Of a stretch of DNA of 64,000 nt, positions 36,124-47,114 are shown in pieces. The notes beneath the pieces were generated by a model. It did not search any database. It was not told where the DNA came from and saw only the letters and a program-made list of their open reading frames with translations. Source of the DNA: Pomphorhynchus laevis (Eukaryota > Acanthocephala > Palaeacanthocephala > Echinorhynchida > Pomphorhynchidae); the NCBI GenBank assembly GCA_012934845.2, contig WNNJ02000477.1, positions 39,399 through 103,398 on the forward strand. Reading direction: 5' to 3'. Position numbers and translations under genes: made by a program. Numbering within the stretch: position 1 is the first letter of the stretch; each line of letters opens with the position of its first letter.

Positions 36124-36500
36124 TCTAATCATCTGGCAAACAAACAGCGATTTTTGTAATTTTAAATGCCGACATTCCTACGATTTTTATTAAATCAAAT
36201 ACTTTCAAAATTGATTTATTGTTTTTCAAGGAAAAGTCACTAGATGCAAAGTATTGGTATTTGATGGGTAAATGCTGACTATTCGGTATTTTGATGGAAC
36301 GAAATGAATTTAGAGGAATTACATTGTGTTTGTACAAGCAAAAAGGTTAGATATCGTCGTTTACAAGTATAATCGAGTTATATCTCATTAATCGAGTTAT
36401 ATGTCGAGATTACCATCGATCATAGATTCAATATTAATAATATTAATAATAATTAAGTAACAAATTAAATAAATATAATATTTAATTTATTAATTATATA

Positions 36501-36720
36501 GTTATTACAGGAACAAATACGCAAAAAATTATCCTTTATTTGATAAAAAAATTCTATATTTCGATAGCTCCTGCTATCATCATCAGGATTACAATAAAAT
36601 GTTTAAGAAGATGTTTAGACATTTTATTATAATCCTGATGATGATAGCAGGAGCTATCGAAATATATTTTTTTTATCAAATAAAGGATATTTTTTTCTAC
36701 TTCTTTGTTCCTGTAATAAC
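36501..36720. repeat. Fold-back repeat with CTGATGA-hairpin-GAAA centre
   Basis: Nearly perfect inverted arms of about 100 bp, from GTTATTACAGGAAC to GTTCCTGTAATAAC. Both arms carry CCTGATGA-T-GATAGC-AGGA-GCTATC-GAAATAT (plus 36634-36664, minus 36557-36587): a 6-bp hairpin with AGGA loop between hammerhead-like core strings. It lies 380 bp downstream of the PDI-like gene. The high arm identity suggests it is recent. Confidence 0.9.
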
Positions 36721-36849
36721 TGTATATTTGAAATGTAAGAAGATTATGGGTTTAGTATTTATTATTTAATTTATTAAATATAATAAATTAATAGCTTTTA
36801 TTATAAATTTTTATATTAAGTTTATTATTAAGTTTCTTGTCTCAATAGA

Positions 36850-36938
36850 AGCGCCAAGTTTGGTTGTACCACTAGTATTTCTTATTTCATGCGAAGGAAG
36901 TAAATCTTTTGAAATCGGCGAACGGGACACTAGTTTGA
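36850..36938 (-). repeat. Internal direct repeat of the LINE-like element, second copy
   Basis: Partner of 37814-37902. Here it follows the RT remnants in the expected order. Confidence 0.8.
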
Positions 36939-37813
36939 TCTTTTCTGGATTAATAAATTATACTTATCTTGGCCCATCATTAATTAATATGTTCCATATT
37001 TTCGTGAGATCGTCAAGTGAACCGATATAGTTTGAGCCATCGACGTACAATTTTTGCGTTACATCTGAAACAGCACGGCTAATTTTTTTATATAAGGGGT
37101 AGTGATGAGAGTGCGAATACTTGCATCGCAAAGAGGTCCTATTGTGTAAATCTCTCGGTCAAATATAATATTACATCTGCTCCTAGCATTAGCTTGGTAG
37201 GGTCTTTATATAGATTTTGTATAACCAGAAAAGTGGATGGACATAGTAGTTCATATTGTATAGCTCGACCTTTCGATTGACTGAGTTAAAAGCATTAGAT
37301 GCATCCACAGAAAGTAGTAGTGTATCTGAGCGAGAATTAAATTTATTGCGAAGTGTATGTATAGCATGGTCAATGCATGCTTTATGACCAGCTGCCAATT
37401 GTACATTTGAAGCAACGACTTGAATAGTTATCTCAAGTATTGCCTTGCTGATAATTCTTCGTACGAAATGCTTTGAAAGCATCTAAGTGATCACATGGAA
37501 TCGATTCTATTGCAATCCGAATTGCCAAATCAGCTAGAGAATACGCGAGACTTGTTGATTCATTTCCGAACTTTGTGAGAAGCTGAGTTCAGCATTAGCA
37601 TCAAGCCCAGAATGACCGGATCCACCTTGAGTGCGTTTACAAGCCTTGATTATCTATCGCAATAAATCGGCTAGAAGGGTGATCTAGAGAACCAGGAAGC
37701 CTCTAATAACAATACATCATCATACCAATCAGCCGCATGCGTATGTAGAGCTTCAAGGATCGTTCTTACACTTTTATCATTTACTATATCGCTTGCATGT
37801 TTCTTGTTCCAGT

Positions 37814-37902
37814 AGAAGCGCCAAGAATGGTTGTACCACTAGTATTTCTTATTTCAGGCGAAGAAAGTAAATCTTTTAAAATCGGCGAACGGGACACTAG
37901 TT
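37814..37902 (-). repeat. Internal direct repeat of the LINE-like element (partner 36850-36938)
   Basis: On the minus strand both copies start near ACTAGTGTCCCGTTCGCCGA and can be read as LVSRSPI(L/S)KDLLSS. They are about 94 percent identical and 960 bp apart. In the protein order this block belongs after the RT palm, so the copy in front of the RT signals a rearrangement or two overlapping element copies. Confidence 0.8.
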
Positions 37903-38894
37903 TTCAACGACCGCAGTACTAACTAATAAGCCACCTTTTGTAATTAATTTTCAGTAATGTTTAATAAAGTCTTCTCATTTGCGAAATTGTGATTTAAGAT
38001 CTGGTGCAGAAGATGATTTGCTTCATGAAATAGTTCATCGATGCATCCACTTTGCCACAAGGTTAAATAACGTTTAAGTTTCTTACGAATTAATGAAATT
38101 TTGGACGACGGCAATCGTTGCAGGACATACGGTGTAAATACAACAGCACGTTTGATGGCTAAGTTAGCATCTGGTTTATTCCCAGCTAAACTTTTATAAA
38201 ACGTTGTGATAATATTTACCCCTGTATGACTGGCATTACATGATGGAGGCAATAATAGATTTGGACGCCAATGAATAACCTTCTCATAAACGTCGTATAC
38301 AAACGCAGTTACTAAATTATTATTTATAGACATAATGTGAAATTCTGAATAGCTTCGGGTTGAAGTGAATTTAAATCGCTTAAATGATAGGAAACGACAA
38401 TAGAAAGTAAACGATTGTTCGGGGATTCGCGTTGAAAAAATTCATCTGTTTGATTGGTTGATTGATTTGTATCTTTGCTGCTTGAAGATAAAGTCTCATC
38501 GGTCTTTAAAGTGTTACCTATAAGACGACGATTATAACAAAAATCTGCACGGCAGTTTACGCAAGGAGTTTTGGATTTTGCACATTTGCAACCTTTGCAG
38601 TGAGCTGCCTGTCCATTACAATTGCGAAACAATCTCACTTTCGAAGGTTTACCACGCGTCATTTTTTGTATGTACGCAAGGAATTTGTTTGTTATTGTGA
38701 AAGTTTATATATTGTATGATATACCTTTTAATCAGATTAAACAAATAGAACCTTTTATTAATAAATTAAATAAATAATTAAATAAATATAATTATATTTA
38801 ATTAATTAAATATAAATTAATAATTTTTTAATATTAATTTATACATCATTATTTTTAAAAACATTTATAATTTTTAACTCTATAAAAAACGCTG

Positions 38895-39170
38895 ATTTAA
38901 TTTGAAATCATAAATGATTTTAATTAAATTTGCAAAATGCTATTTGAATAATATTTCATTTAATCTAAGTGTCAATAAAGCAAACGAGTCAATTGATCGT
39001 CGGCCAACATTAAAAGAATTGAAACGTGAAGCGAAGATATTGGATCAGTAGTTGATGAGGTCCACCAATACTGAAATGTAGCGTACTTCTGTTGGCTTAT
39101 AGATAGGATTAAAGCAACTTGCCAATAAAGCAGACGAGTCGAGTGAACGTCAGCTAACATTGACTGCATA
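38895..39170 (+). repeat. Dispersed repeat U, longest copy
   Basis: AT-rich lead (TTAATTTGAAATCATAAATG..), then CAATAAAGCAAACGAGTC, AACGTGAAGCGAAG, GTAGTTGATGAGGTCCACC, AATACTGAAATGTAGCG, and a second CAATAAAGCAGACGAGTC start at about 39122. The repeated start suggests head-to-tail units. No coding capacity. Confidence 0.7.
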
Positions 39171-39174
39171 GGTA

Positions 39175-40178
39175 TTTAAACTTAAAATAAAAAATAATAC
39201 TAAAAGAATATTTTACTTGCAATGTAATGTCTTAAGAGAAGCTGTTGTGCTATAGATTCCACCCTCAGCATAAATCGCTTGCATTAAAGTGTTATCTATT
39301 TCTATAATTAATTGCTTGCAAAAAAAATATGAATTTTTAAATCAAAAAATTGATCTGAAATTTTAGTAAAAATTTATGATTTTGAAAATGGATATTTTGT
39401 CAATGGATGTTCCGGTCCCCTATTTTTAAACCTTTTCGTAAAATATCATATTTTATTTTCAATCAAAATAATGAAAATTTATTTTAAAGTTGAATATTTT
39501 AATATTGAAAATATTATTTTAATATTAAATATAATGAAAATTTATTTTAAAGTTGAATATTTTAATATTCAAGTTTATTTAAATATTAAAGTGATTAAAT
39601 GATGTTATCGTTTATGTAGTTAATTACGATATTATAGCATCGTAATGTACTCTTTAAATTTTTGTATTCTAAAATTTTGATTTTAAAAATGTATAGTATG
39701 AAAATGTTAAATTATGAATACAAAATATCGATATTGTGAATTGTGTTCGCGATGCTTGTTCGACACTAATGCTTGAAATATATAGCTTAGATTTGATCAT
39801 TCGTAAGCGACTCTCAATGGAGGCATGTGTGTCTCCGAAAGGTCTTGCGAAACTTTAAAGAAGAGTTTCGCAATCACCAATGTGGTCAATCACATTTTAC
39901 CACACAAAAAGCTGCTGAATTAGCTCACAAAAAATAAAGCCGTTAGCAATAATTATTTTACAAAATCATCATTGCAAAAGTTAAGTTAAAATAACTAATT
40001 AATCATGCGAGCTAATTGAAATTCCATTTTTATTTCCAGTCTGCGTCAATTTAGCAATATTTAAAGAGAGAAATAAAACTTGTACAGTTAACTTTATATC
40101 AAACAAGTTATTTATTGTTTAATTTCTAAATGGGTGATATATAACAGTTAAAAATATCTTGTACGAATATCAGAGCAA
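39175..40178. other. AT-rich spacer with a 10-bp hairpin
   Basis: A perfect hairpin TTGCGAAACT..AGTTTCGCAA stands at 39845-39873. Nothing else was recognised. The right part holds the 3' end of the minus-strand gene at 40179, with an AATAAA polyadenylation signal on the minus strand at about 40110. Confidence 0.5.
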
Positions 40179-40832
40179 TTAGAGGTCATATCTTGGGTCA
40201 TACATTACTTGAAAATTTTCCTGAAGCGGTTTTCGATGCCACTGTTGAATTTTATCTCCGTCGCAGACGGTCATTTGGTGATATTGAGAATCAAATGGTG
40301 TTAAATAATTTGTATCGAATGCGTACTCTTTGTGTGGCTGTCGGCGAATGTAATTTGGACTCTGGCTACGTGCTCTATACACATGCCAAGGCTTGTTCCC
40401 TCCATTAAATTGTTGATTATGCATCCCATTTAATCTTCCTCTGTTATACATATGATGTTCAGTTGAGTTCTGTTGCATTGGGTTAATTGGGTGAAACCAT
40501 TCAGGTCTTGACTGCTGTTGCTGATTACCAAATGGATTTGTACGATTAAAATGATTTTGCATGTTTACACTCATTGGATTTGTTGTTAAGTCAACATGCT
40601 TTCCTATTGACTCTTGTTGATGTGGCATACCAAACTGATTATTCAACTGTGGCATAAAATGATTTTGCATATTAGTTCTTACTGGGTATTTGTTGCGGTT
40701 TGAGTGATTGCCGTTTTGCTTCATTCTGTTCATTCCATTTGAGTGCCATTGCATTCTCTGCCATGGATTATTCTGCTGATTGCACATTCGATTAAAATTA
40801 TTCTTTAAGTTAGATCGATTCATAGTTTCCAT
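40179..40832 (-). CDS. Asn/Gln/Met-rich low-complexity protein, unknown function
   Basis: 217 residues from the first ATG (40832) to TAA, uninterrupted. Very rich in Asn, Gln, Met, His and Arg, with imperfect repeats such as NMQNHFMPQLNNQFG and NMQNHFNRTNPFGNQ, and a C-terminal part richer in Tyr/Arg (RARSQSPNYIRRQ, YDPRYDL). Its composition is like prion-like or RNA-binding low-complexity regions, but no RRM or zinc motif is present. An AATAAA lies about 65 bases after the stop on the same strand, which supports a real transcript. Codons upstream of the ATG stay open, so the frame could also be a terminal exon. No homologue was recognised. Confidence 0.55.
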   Translation of the reverse strand: METMNRSNLKNNFNRMCNQQNNPWQRMQWHSNGMNRMKQNGNHSNRNKYPVRTNMQNHFMPQLNNQFGMPHQQESIGKHVDLTTNPMSVNMQNHFNRTNPFGNQQQQSRPEWFHPINPMQQNSTEHHMYNRGRLNGMHNQQFNGGNKPWHVYRARSQSPNYIRRQPHKEYAFDTNYLTPFDSQYHQMTVCDGDKIQQWHRKPLQENFQVMYDPRYDL

Positions 40833-41740
40833 TTTGAAAATGCGATACTTTTTATTCAAATTTTACAAAACATTTATTTATATATAGAAGGGTTCTAATG
40901 TCTTCATTTGTACTCAATTAATATGATGTGGAACATGCCTTGTGTAAAAGAAAAAGTAATTGAACGATGTCAGTTCACTTAAATATCACAAATTGTCGAC
41001 GCACATACTTTGAGGATGAATTTTTCTTGAACCTTTCAGCGTTTTTCATAAAATAATGTTAACATATTTTTCAATGAATAATTTTTAAAAGAAATTTAAA
41101 AATTGCAGAATTTAACAGTAAATTAAATGTTCGTAACGTTGTAAAATTGTCTAAAACGAGCAGATTAAAGTTTATAAATGAATTCATGTATAACTTCGGA
41201 TAAGATCATTCATTATTTTGTTGTAATTTAAAATACGATTTACGAGAACATTTAGGTAATTGTGTGTTTATCTACTCAGCATTAAATCCTAAACTAATAT
41301 TTGTCGAGTGAATTAGCGAAAATATCCATAAATATTTAAATTTTAACTTTTAAAAATAATTTTAAAACGAATCAACATTTTTAAATCAATATTTTAAATA
41401 ATTTTAAATCAATAATTTTAAATCAATATTAAAAATTATTAAATAAAAAGTTGATATCGATTCGCTGTATCAACTAATCGAAACTAATTGGAAATTTTAA
41501 TATGATTAAACTCAATAGATCGTCTTACTATCAAAATGCTTTAAATTGTTAATTGTTGAAGATTTGAAGGGACACTACAGAAAATTGAAATTCTAGAACC
41601 GCTTTAGTTTAATTTTCGAATGTAACTTATTTTTATATTCACAAAAATATGATCAATTATACTTTTTATGTATAATTATGATTGCGCAAAAAAGTATATA
41701 ATGAGAGAAAATGATTTGAAATTATAGCAAACGGCAGTAT

Positions 41741-42220
41741 TCAATTGTTTATCAAATGCTCATCATCGTGAGAATTTATGTCAGCTTTCAACAATTCTTT
41801 TATATCAGTTGTTGAATCATTTTCATCGCTGAATATTGAAGTGCTTTCAAACTCATAGCAGTTATTAAATGCTTCTAATTCTTCTACACTCAATGGAACG
41901 CTATTCTTTCGTAGCCACTGCTCGTCAAGTTTCGTAAAGAAGTGTTTTCGCTTGATTATCGGTTGTCCGTCATTTGTACCAACACGGTCAAGAAGAACAC
42001 GGCGCATCTTTATTTCATCTATTGATAGATCTAACGAATGTTTCATATAGGCTATTGCTTTTAATGACATTTCACATTTTTCGTAAAGATATTTAACTCG
42101 ATGTTCTATTTCATCTGGATCCAGTTTTTGAATGCTCGTATTATTCTTTAGAATTTGCTTATGCAAAACTGGAGAAAAGTATCTCGAAAGATAACTGACG
42201 ATTTGTGAGTTTTTACACAT
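41741..42220 (-). CDS. mTERF-like small protein or fragment
   Basis: 159 residues, ATG at 42220 with an in-frame stop just upstream. The segment KLDPDEIEHRVKYLYEK then SLKAIAYMKHSLDLS then IKMRRVLLDRVG follows the repeating pattern of mTERF helices (xIexRVxyLxe.. lxxI.. p.. Ls.. iKxRxxxLxxlG). mTERF proteins are mitochondrial nucleic-acid-binding factors of about 350-400 residues with many repeats, whereas here barely two are visible, so this is a short relative, one exon or a fragment. An acidic Ser/Asp tail (SDENDSTTDIKELL) closes it. It is the same strand as the gene at 40179, 0.9 kb upstream of it; whether they are linked is unknown. Confidence 0.5.
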   Translation of the reverse strand: MCKNSQIVSYLSRYFSPVLHKQILKNNTSIQKLDPDEIEHRVKYLYEKCEMSLKAIAYMKHSLDLSIDEIKMRRVLLDRVGTNDGQPIIKRKHFFTKLDEQWLRKNSVPLSVEELEAFNNCYEFESTSIFSDENDSTTDIKELLKADINSHDDEHLINN

Positions 42221-43220
42221 TATGCTTCAAACTTGTTTAACGATAAAATCGCAATATTCTACAATTTTTATTAAACAATAAAACTTTATATTCAAAATAA
42301 AGATTTAATAAAAACAAGCAAGCAATTGAAATTAAAATCCGAGTAATATGATTTGTCTGCTAAGCTGAGAATGGGAATAAAAACAAACAGCAAAATACAA
42401 ATATTATTCAAAATCACGACATCATCTTACAATCGATGGCAGATATCCAACTTTATATTATATATCAGGATCATCAAATTGCATTCCAAGGCAGTTTTAT
42501 AATGAAGACGCTATTTTGTGCATATAAAAGAGATCAATGCAATTATTGCATTAGCTAGCGATTATCTCAAATCCTCCCATTACAACAATATAACGAAATT
42601 CTCAAATGCATTATTTTTTCTCGGTATTAACCTGTCTCCACAAAATCTCACACTTACTGTCTTAACGTACTCACGAATTCATGCAAATAAATGTATCTAT
42701 TCTAAAGAAACTTAAAAAACTTGATTATGTTAAAAATTATATACTCAAGAATACTAATTTAAATGTTTTGAATAATTATATGTTATTGACAAATTTGAAT
42801 GTGCTGAAGCTTAACACAGCGTTTTATGTCGAAAACGTAGTATTTATATTGTAGCACAAATACTATTTATCAATTAATAAAAGAATAAATTATAATACAA
42901 ATTATAAAAAACAAAATAAAATTACTATTTTATTATACAACGAATACCTTGGCCACAATCTTTTTCAATCATAAATTATCTTACAAAATAATTCTATTCT
43001 TTCTAATTCGTGTTCTTTGAGGGTTTCTATTTATTCAGTTTTAATGCAAAAATCTTTTAAAACATTACAGATAAAATTTTATATATTAATCACATTAGTT
43101 AAGTGAGTAAAGGTATTCTGTACACTATAAAAATTTAAAAAAAATATTAATTTTAAGATTTTCTATAATTTAGATTTATAAAGTAAGAATTTTATTAAAA
43201 AATCAATTTTTATGATTTTC
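42221..43220. other. AT-rich spacer
   Basis: No recognised gene or repeat. A 65-codon plus frame at 42518-42715 has no supporting motif. Confidence 0.4.
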
Positions 43221-43905
43221 TATAATTCAGAAAGAAATGTAGAAAAAATGTTGGTTTGGCTCCATTCCTCGAACCAAAATAGTAGCAATTGGCAAAATAA
43301 ATGCCATTGATTTATTTCCTCTAATGAAATTTGGTTATCTATTGTAATATAATATACAGAGTATATTATTTATTATCAATTTATTAAATTTTCCACTTCA
43401 ATAATATTTTGATGATTTATTTTTCCTTATTTATATTTGATTTTCTATAATTCAGACTTTATAAGGTAAGAACCTTTTTATAAATCATTTTTTATAAAAC
43501 GATTAATGGATATGCCATGTATTAAAATATATAATTTATAATATATTCATAATATATTATAAAGTATGGAGTACCACACTATCTTCGGGTAGCTGTGGCT
43601 TCTCAGTATGAACAAATTATGAGTATGAGTCATATATTAGAATATGTAATTATATAAATTTATAATATAAAATTAAAATAATAAAAGAGCTTAAAATAAT
43701 TTATTTATTTTTAAGTTATTTATAATTTGCAAACTTTATACTTAATAAACTAATACCGAATGAAACAAACAATATATAATAGTTATTAATTCATAATTTA
43801 AACAATGATATCGCATATTAAGTGTAATTAGGCTTTTAATATCATAACGAAACATCTAATTTTTGTATCTAAACTTATTTTGTTGTAGAAAGACAAGAAA
43901 ATAAG

Positions 43906-43947
43906 TTCGTTAATTAGTGTCTTTTATCAAAGACACTGATTAACGAA
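43906..43947. repeat. 19-bp hairpin with one mismatch
   Basis: TTCGTTAATTAGTGTCTTT, loop TATC, AAAGACACTGATTAACGAA. It lies inside the family X cluster, at a unit boundary. Confidence 0.9.
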
Positions 43948-45029
43948 CGACTATGAAGAAATAAGATCAGCTAACAGAGTCTACGTATTTTATATTATTT
44001 ATAAATTAAAAATAATACAAATAAAATTCAAATAATTAAACAATAAATAATAAATAATTGTTATATTAATATTTATATAATTTATATCAAATTAACATTT
44101 AAAAATAAAATTTAAAATAGAAGTCAATTATTATGAATAAATAACGGACGATGTATCATAATTAAGATTAAAGGCCATTATGAGAAACTGCTGTGTTATC
44201 AGGTTTTGGCTCTGTTCCTCAACCCAACTTAATAGATGGAATCAGATAGAATCAGATCAAATGAGATCAAACTTAACGGAGGCTACATATTGACTAATAA
44301 ATAATATACGAAACATTCGAATAAGAATTAGAGGTCATCAGGAGCAACTGTTATGTTATCAAGTGTTGGTCCATATTCCTCGAACCCACATAGCAGTTGT
44401 GACTTATACATTTAATTAGTATCTAAACTTATTTTTTTTGTAGTTAAGCAAAGCCCACGGTAACTTAATCTGATGTTAAATATTTTTTATAAATATGTAA
44501 ATAAATTTATAATATAAATAAATTTATAAATTGAAATATCTATCTGTAAAAGAATTTTTATAATTCACTATTATTATGAAATGATTAATAATATACAACA
44601 TGTATCAGAATTAAGATCAAAAGCCATCATGAGAAACGGTATTGTTATTAAATTTTGGCCCCAATCCTCAACCCAGCGACGCCAAATACACGTCAATGAT
44701 GTTTTTACTCTGATATAATTCGATTATCTAGTGTATCTTATTCTAATGCAGTTTATTTACTATCCAAACAAATTTTTTTACTTAACAGTTTTTATTTATT
44801 TATAAATATATCTTCATAAATTTTTCTTTAAAATTTGACTAACTACAAAATTGAGGATATATTAACGGCTTAAAGATATTTATTCAATAAGCCACAGCTA
44901 AAATTAATTAGATGAAAAAAAATTATTATCGACAAAATTTTACTTATCCAAGTCATTTAAAATCAATAAAAGAATTAAATTTTAAACAATTCAATCTAAT
45001 TGTAATCTTGTTTTCATTCAATCTAATAG

Positions 45030-45145
45030 GCAATAAAACAGACTAGTTGATTGATCATCTACTAACATTGGAAAAACCGAAACGTGAAACGTAGGTATTG
45101 GATCAGTAGCTGACGAGATCCACCAATTAAAGAAGCGTGCAGTGT
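45030..45145 (+). repeat. Dispersed repeat U, plus copy in the X cluster
   Basis: CAATAAAACAGACTAG, CCGAAACGTGAAACGTAGG, ATCAGTAGCTGACGAGATCC. The 3' half has diverged from the other copies. Confidence 0.65.
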
Positions 45146-45416
45146 CATCCAAAATTTCATCTGTAACAATGATTGCATTAATCAAAGAGCGTTGAGATAT
45201 TTAATAGGAATACATATAGCCGGGAAGCATAGAGACAAAATTTATTTTTAATTTATGCATTATCCTGCAAAATTGATCCTATGCATTTAATTGTTTGAAA
45301 ATTAAGTAAATTGATGGAAGTGTGAGTAGATATACATAATACGTTATACATTAAAAAGTTTAATTAATATAAATTCGCTGAAATGTTTAAATGTATTTAA
45401 TATAATCTTATTGCCT

Positions 45417-45451
45417 GTCGTTGTACTAGGCATATTGCCTAGTGCAACGAC
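45417..45451. repeat. 16-bp hairpin, 3-nt loop
   Basis: GTCGTTGTACTAGGCA, TAT, TGCCTAGTGCAACGAC; a single T-G position interrupts perfect pairing. Confidence 0.9.
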
Positions 45452-47114
45452 ATGCAATGCCTTGTCATTATTGCCTTGTCATTAATGAAATTATTTTTAG
45501 TTTCAGCAAATCGCATCTTTTGTATTTAACAAAAACACAATCTATGTAATGCTTGAAAAAAATGACTAAAAAACAAAGGTCGCAAAATGAATTAAAAGCA
45601 AGCTGTAGCAGGAGATACAACTCTCATAAATATATCTTTATGGGAAAAGACTAAAGTAATTCGTAGAACGAAAGTACACAATTGCATGAAATTGATTAAC
45701 TTTGAGATAACAGATATAAATCAGATCAGATAAATGAATCTACGTATTTTAAACAATAAATAAATAAAAAATAAATATAAATAATTATAAATAATCAATA
45801 ATTATATAAAAAAATTTACAATTAATATTTATATAACGATAAAATTTGTAATTAAAATTTAAAATAAAAATTATGTTTTTATATTTATATTTAAATAAAT
45901 ATTTATAATACTTGTATAAATATTTAAATTTTTAAAATATAAACTTATATATTAATATATAAAGTTCTGTAATACCTTATCTTATATTTTAAATACTGTT
46001 TAAGTTATTTAAGTTAAATTTACTATTTGATCCTATATAATAAGTCAGATCATATAACTGAACCTATATATTTTATACGATATATAAAGATAAAGATAAA
46101 TAATAAATAATTATATAAGATTTTATACAATTTATATATCAAGTTAAAATTTAAAAATTGAAATTTTAAATAAAAGTTAATTTTTATGAATTGAGTAATA
46201 CATAACAGACGATTTATAAGAATAACGATTAGAGTTCATCAGTAGGAACTGCTATGTTATCATGTTTCGAACCCTATTCCTCGACGCAACGTAGCAGCGG
46301 GTCAAATACATGCTTATGACGTATTTCCTCCAATGAAATTTGATTATGAAATATTCTAATACAAAGTATATTATTTATTATCTATCCTTAAACATCGTAG
46401 TTTAATAGTTTAAATTTGTTTATAATAATATTATATATTGTAAATTTAATATTTTATTAATATTTTGTTGATTTATAATTCTTTATTATAAGAAAAATAA
46501 AAAATGTATCAAACTTTCTTGAAAATTATCAAAAGTAATGTAGTATCAATAATACATAGTTTCAGTATTTCTGAATAATATAAATTGTGCGACAGAAGAG
46601 CAAAACGTTGTGGTAGGTCATCCATAACTCAACGACTTAATAATTTATAATAAAAAATCTATGAATTACTATAAAGTTACCATAAAATTCTATCATAAGG
46701 CGCAGTAGATAAATACGATTAAAATTTTAAACAAAATTAAAATTTATTTTGATTACAAAATGCTTGTTTCGTCACTCCAAAAATGGCACAAATCTGTTTT
46801 TAACCAAAACTCAATCGACACAGGCATGAACAGTCTTGAACGGTTCCTGACCGAATATCAAATTCCTCAAGTAGGATTACTTTAAAACAGGGATGATGAA
46901 GTTTTATTCGGCAATCTAAAAATGCAATGAATTCGAAACAAACTTTAGTTTAAGTCCTTTATCCTGTTGTAATTTTTATTTGTGATAATATAAAATACGT
47001 TTACTCATTTAGTTAATCTGATTTATTATTAATTTAATATTTCTATTTAGTACAAAATACGTAAATTCAGTTAACTGATTTGATTAATAAAAGTAAATTA
47101 TTAAATATCAAACC

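Larger units (their letters stand above)
36840..38662 (-). mobile_element. Decayed LINE-like element with Cys cluster and DASNAFNSVNR reverse transcriptase
   Basis: Minus strand, 5' to 3'. At 38662-38324 there is a Cys-rich start (HCKGCKCAKSKTPCVNCRADFC). At 38333-37944 a helical domain begins DVYEKVIHWRPNLLL and includes RLPSSKISLIRKKLKRYLTLW. A short TQGGSGHSGLDA block follows near 37610. At 37482-37189 the RT contains VQLAAGHKACIDHA and LLLSVDASNAFNSVNR, and remnants of the RT palm run to about 36960. The ATG of the second frame overlaps the end of the first by a few bases. I recall this architecture from retroelements of many invertebrates, which end in the RPDG..WD endonuclease seen at 15912-16310. 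The family name is uncertain. Several stops and frame changes; not functional. Confidence 0.6.
43225..46440. repeat. Cluster of AT-rich repeat family X (about five units)
   Basis: Units share a start like GATCAGCTAACAGAGTCTACG and an end block AGAGGTCATCAGGAGNAACTG, CCTCGANCCAAC, GCAGCNGGNCAAATACGTG, then TATTTCCTC and CAAAGTATATTATTTAYTATC. Recognisable ends lie at about 43225-43440, 43965-44275, 44290-44420, 44570-44790 and 46055-46440. A further copy is at 60785-61180, and single starts occur at about 28090, 47085 and 63745. No protein, so non-autonomous; family unknown. Similarity between copies is roughly 75-85 percent by eye. Confidence 0.7.

Noticed and set aside
40193-40408. Plus frame inside the Asn/Gln-rich gene
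   Set aside because: Antisense shadow of the minus-strand gene, which has the better supported length and polyadenylation signal.
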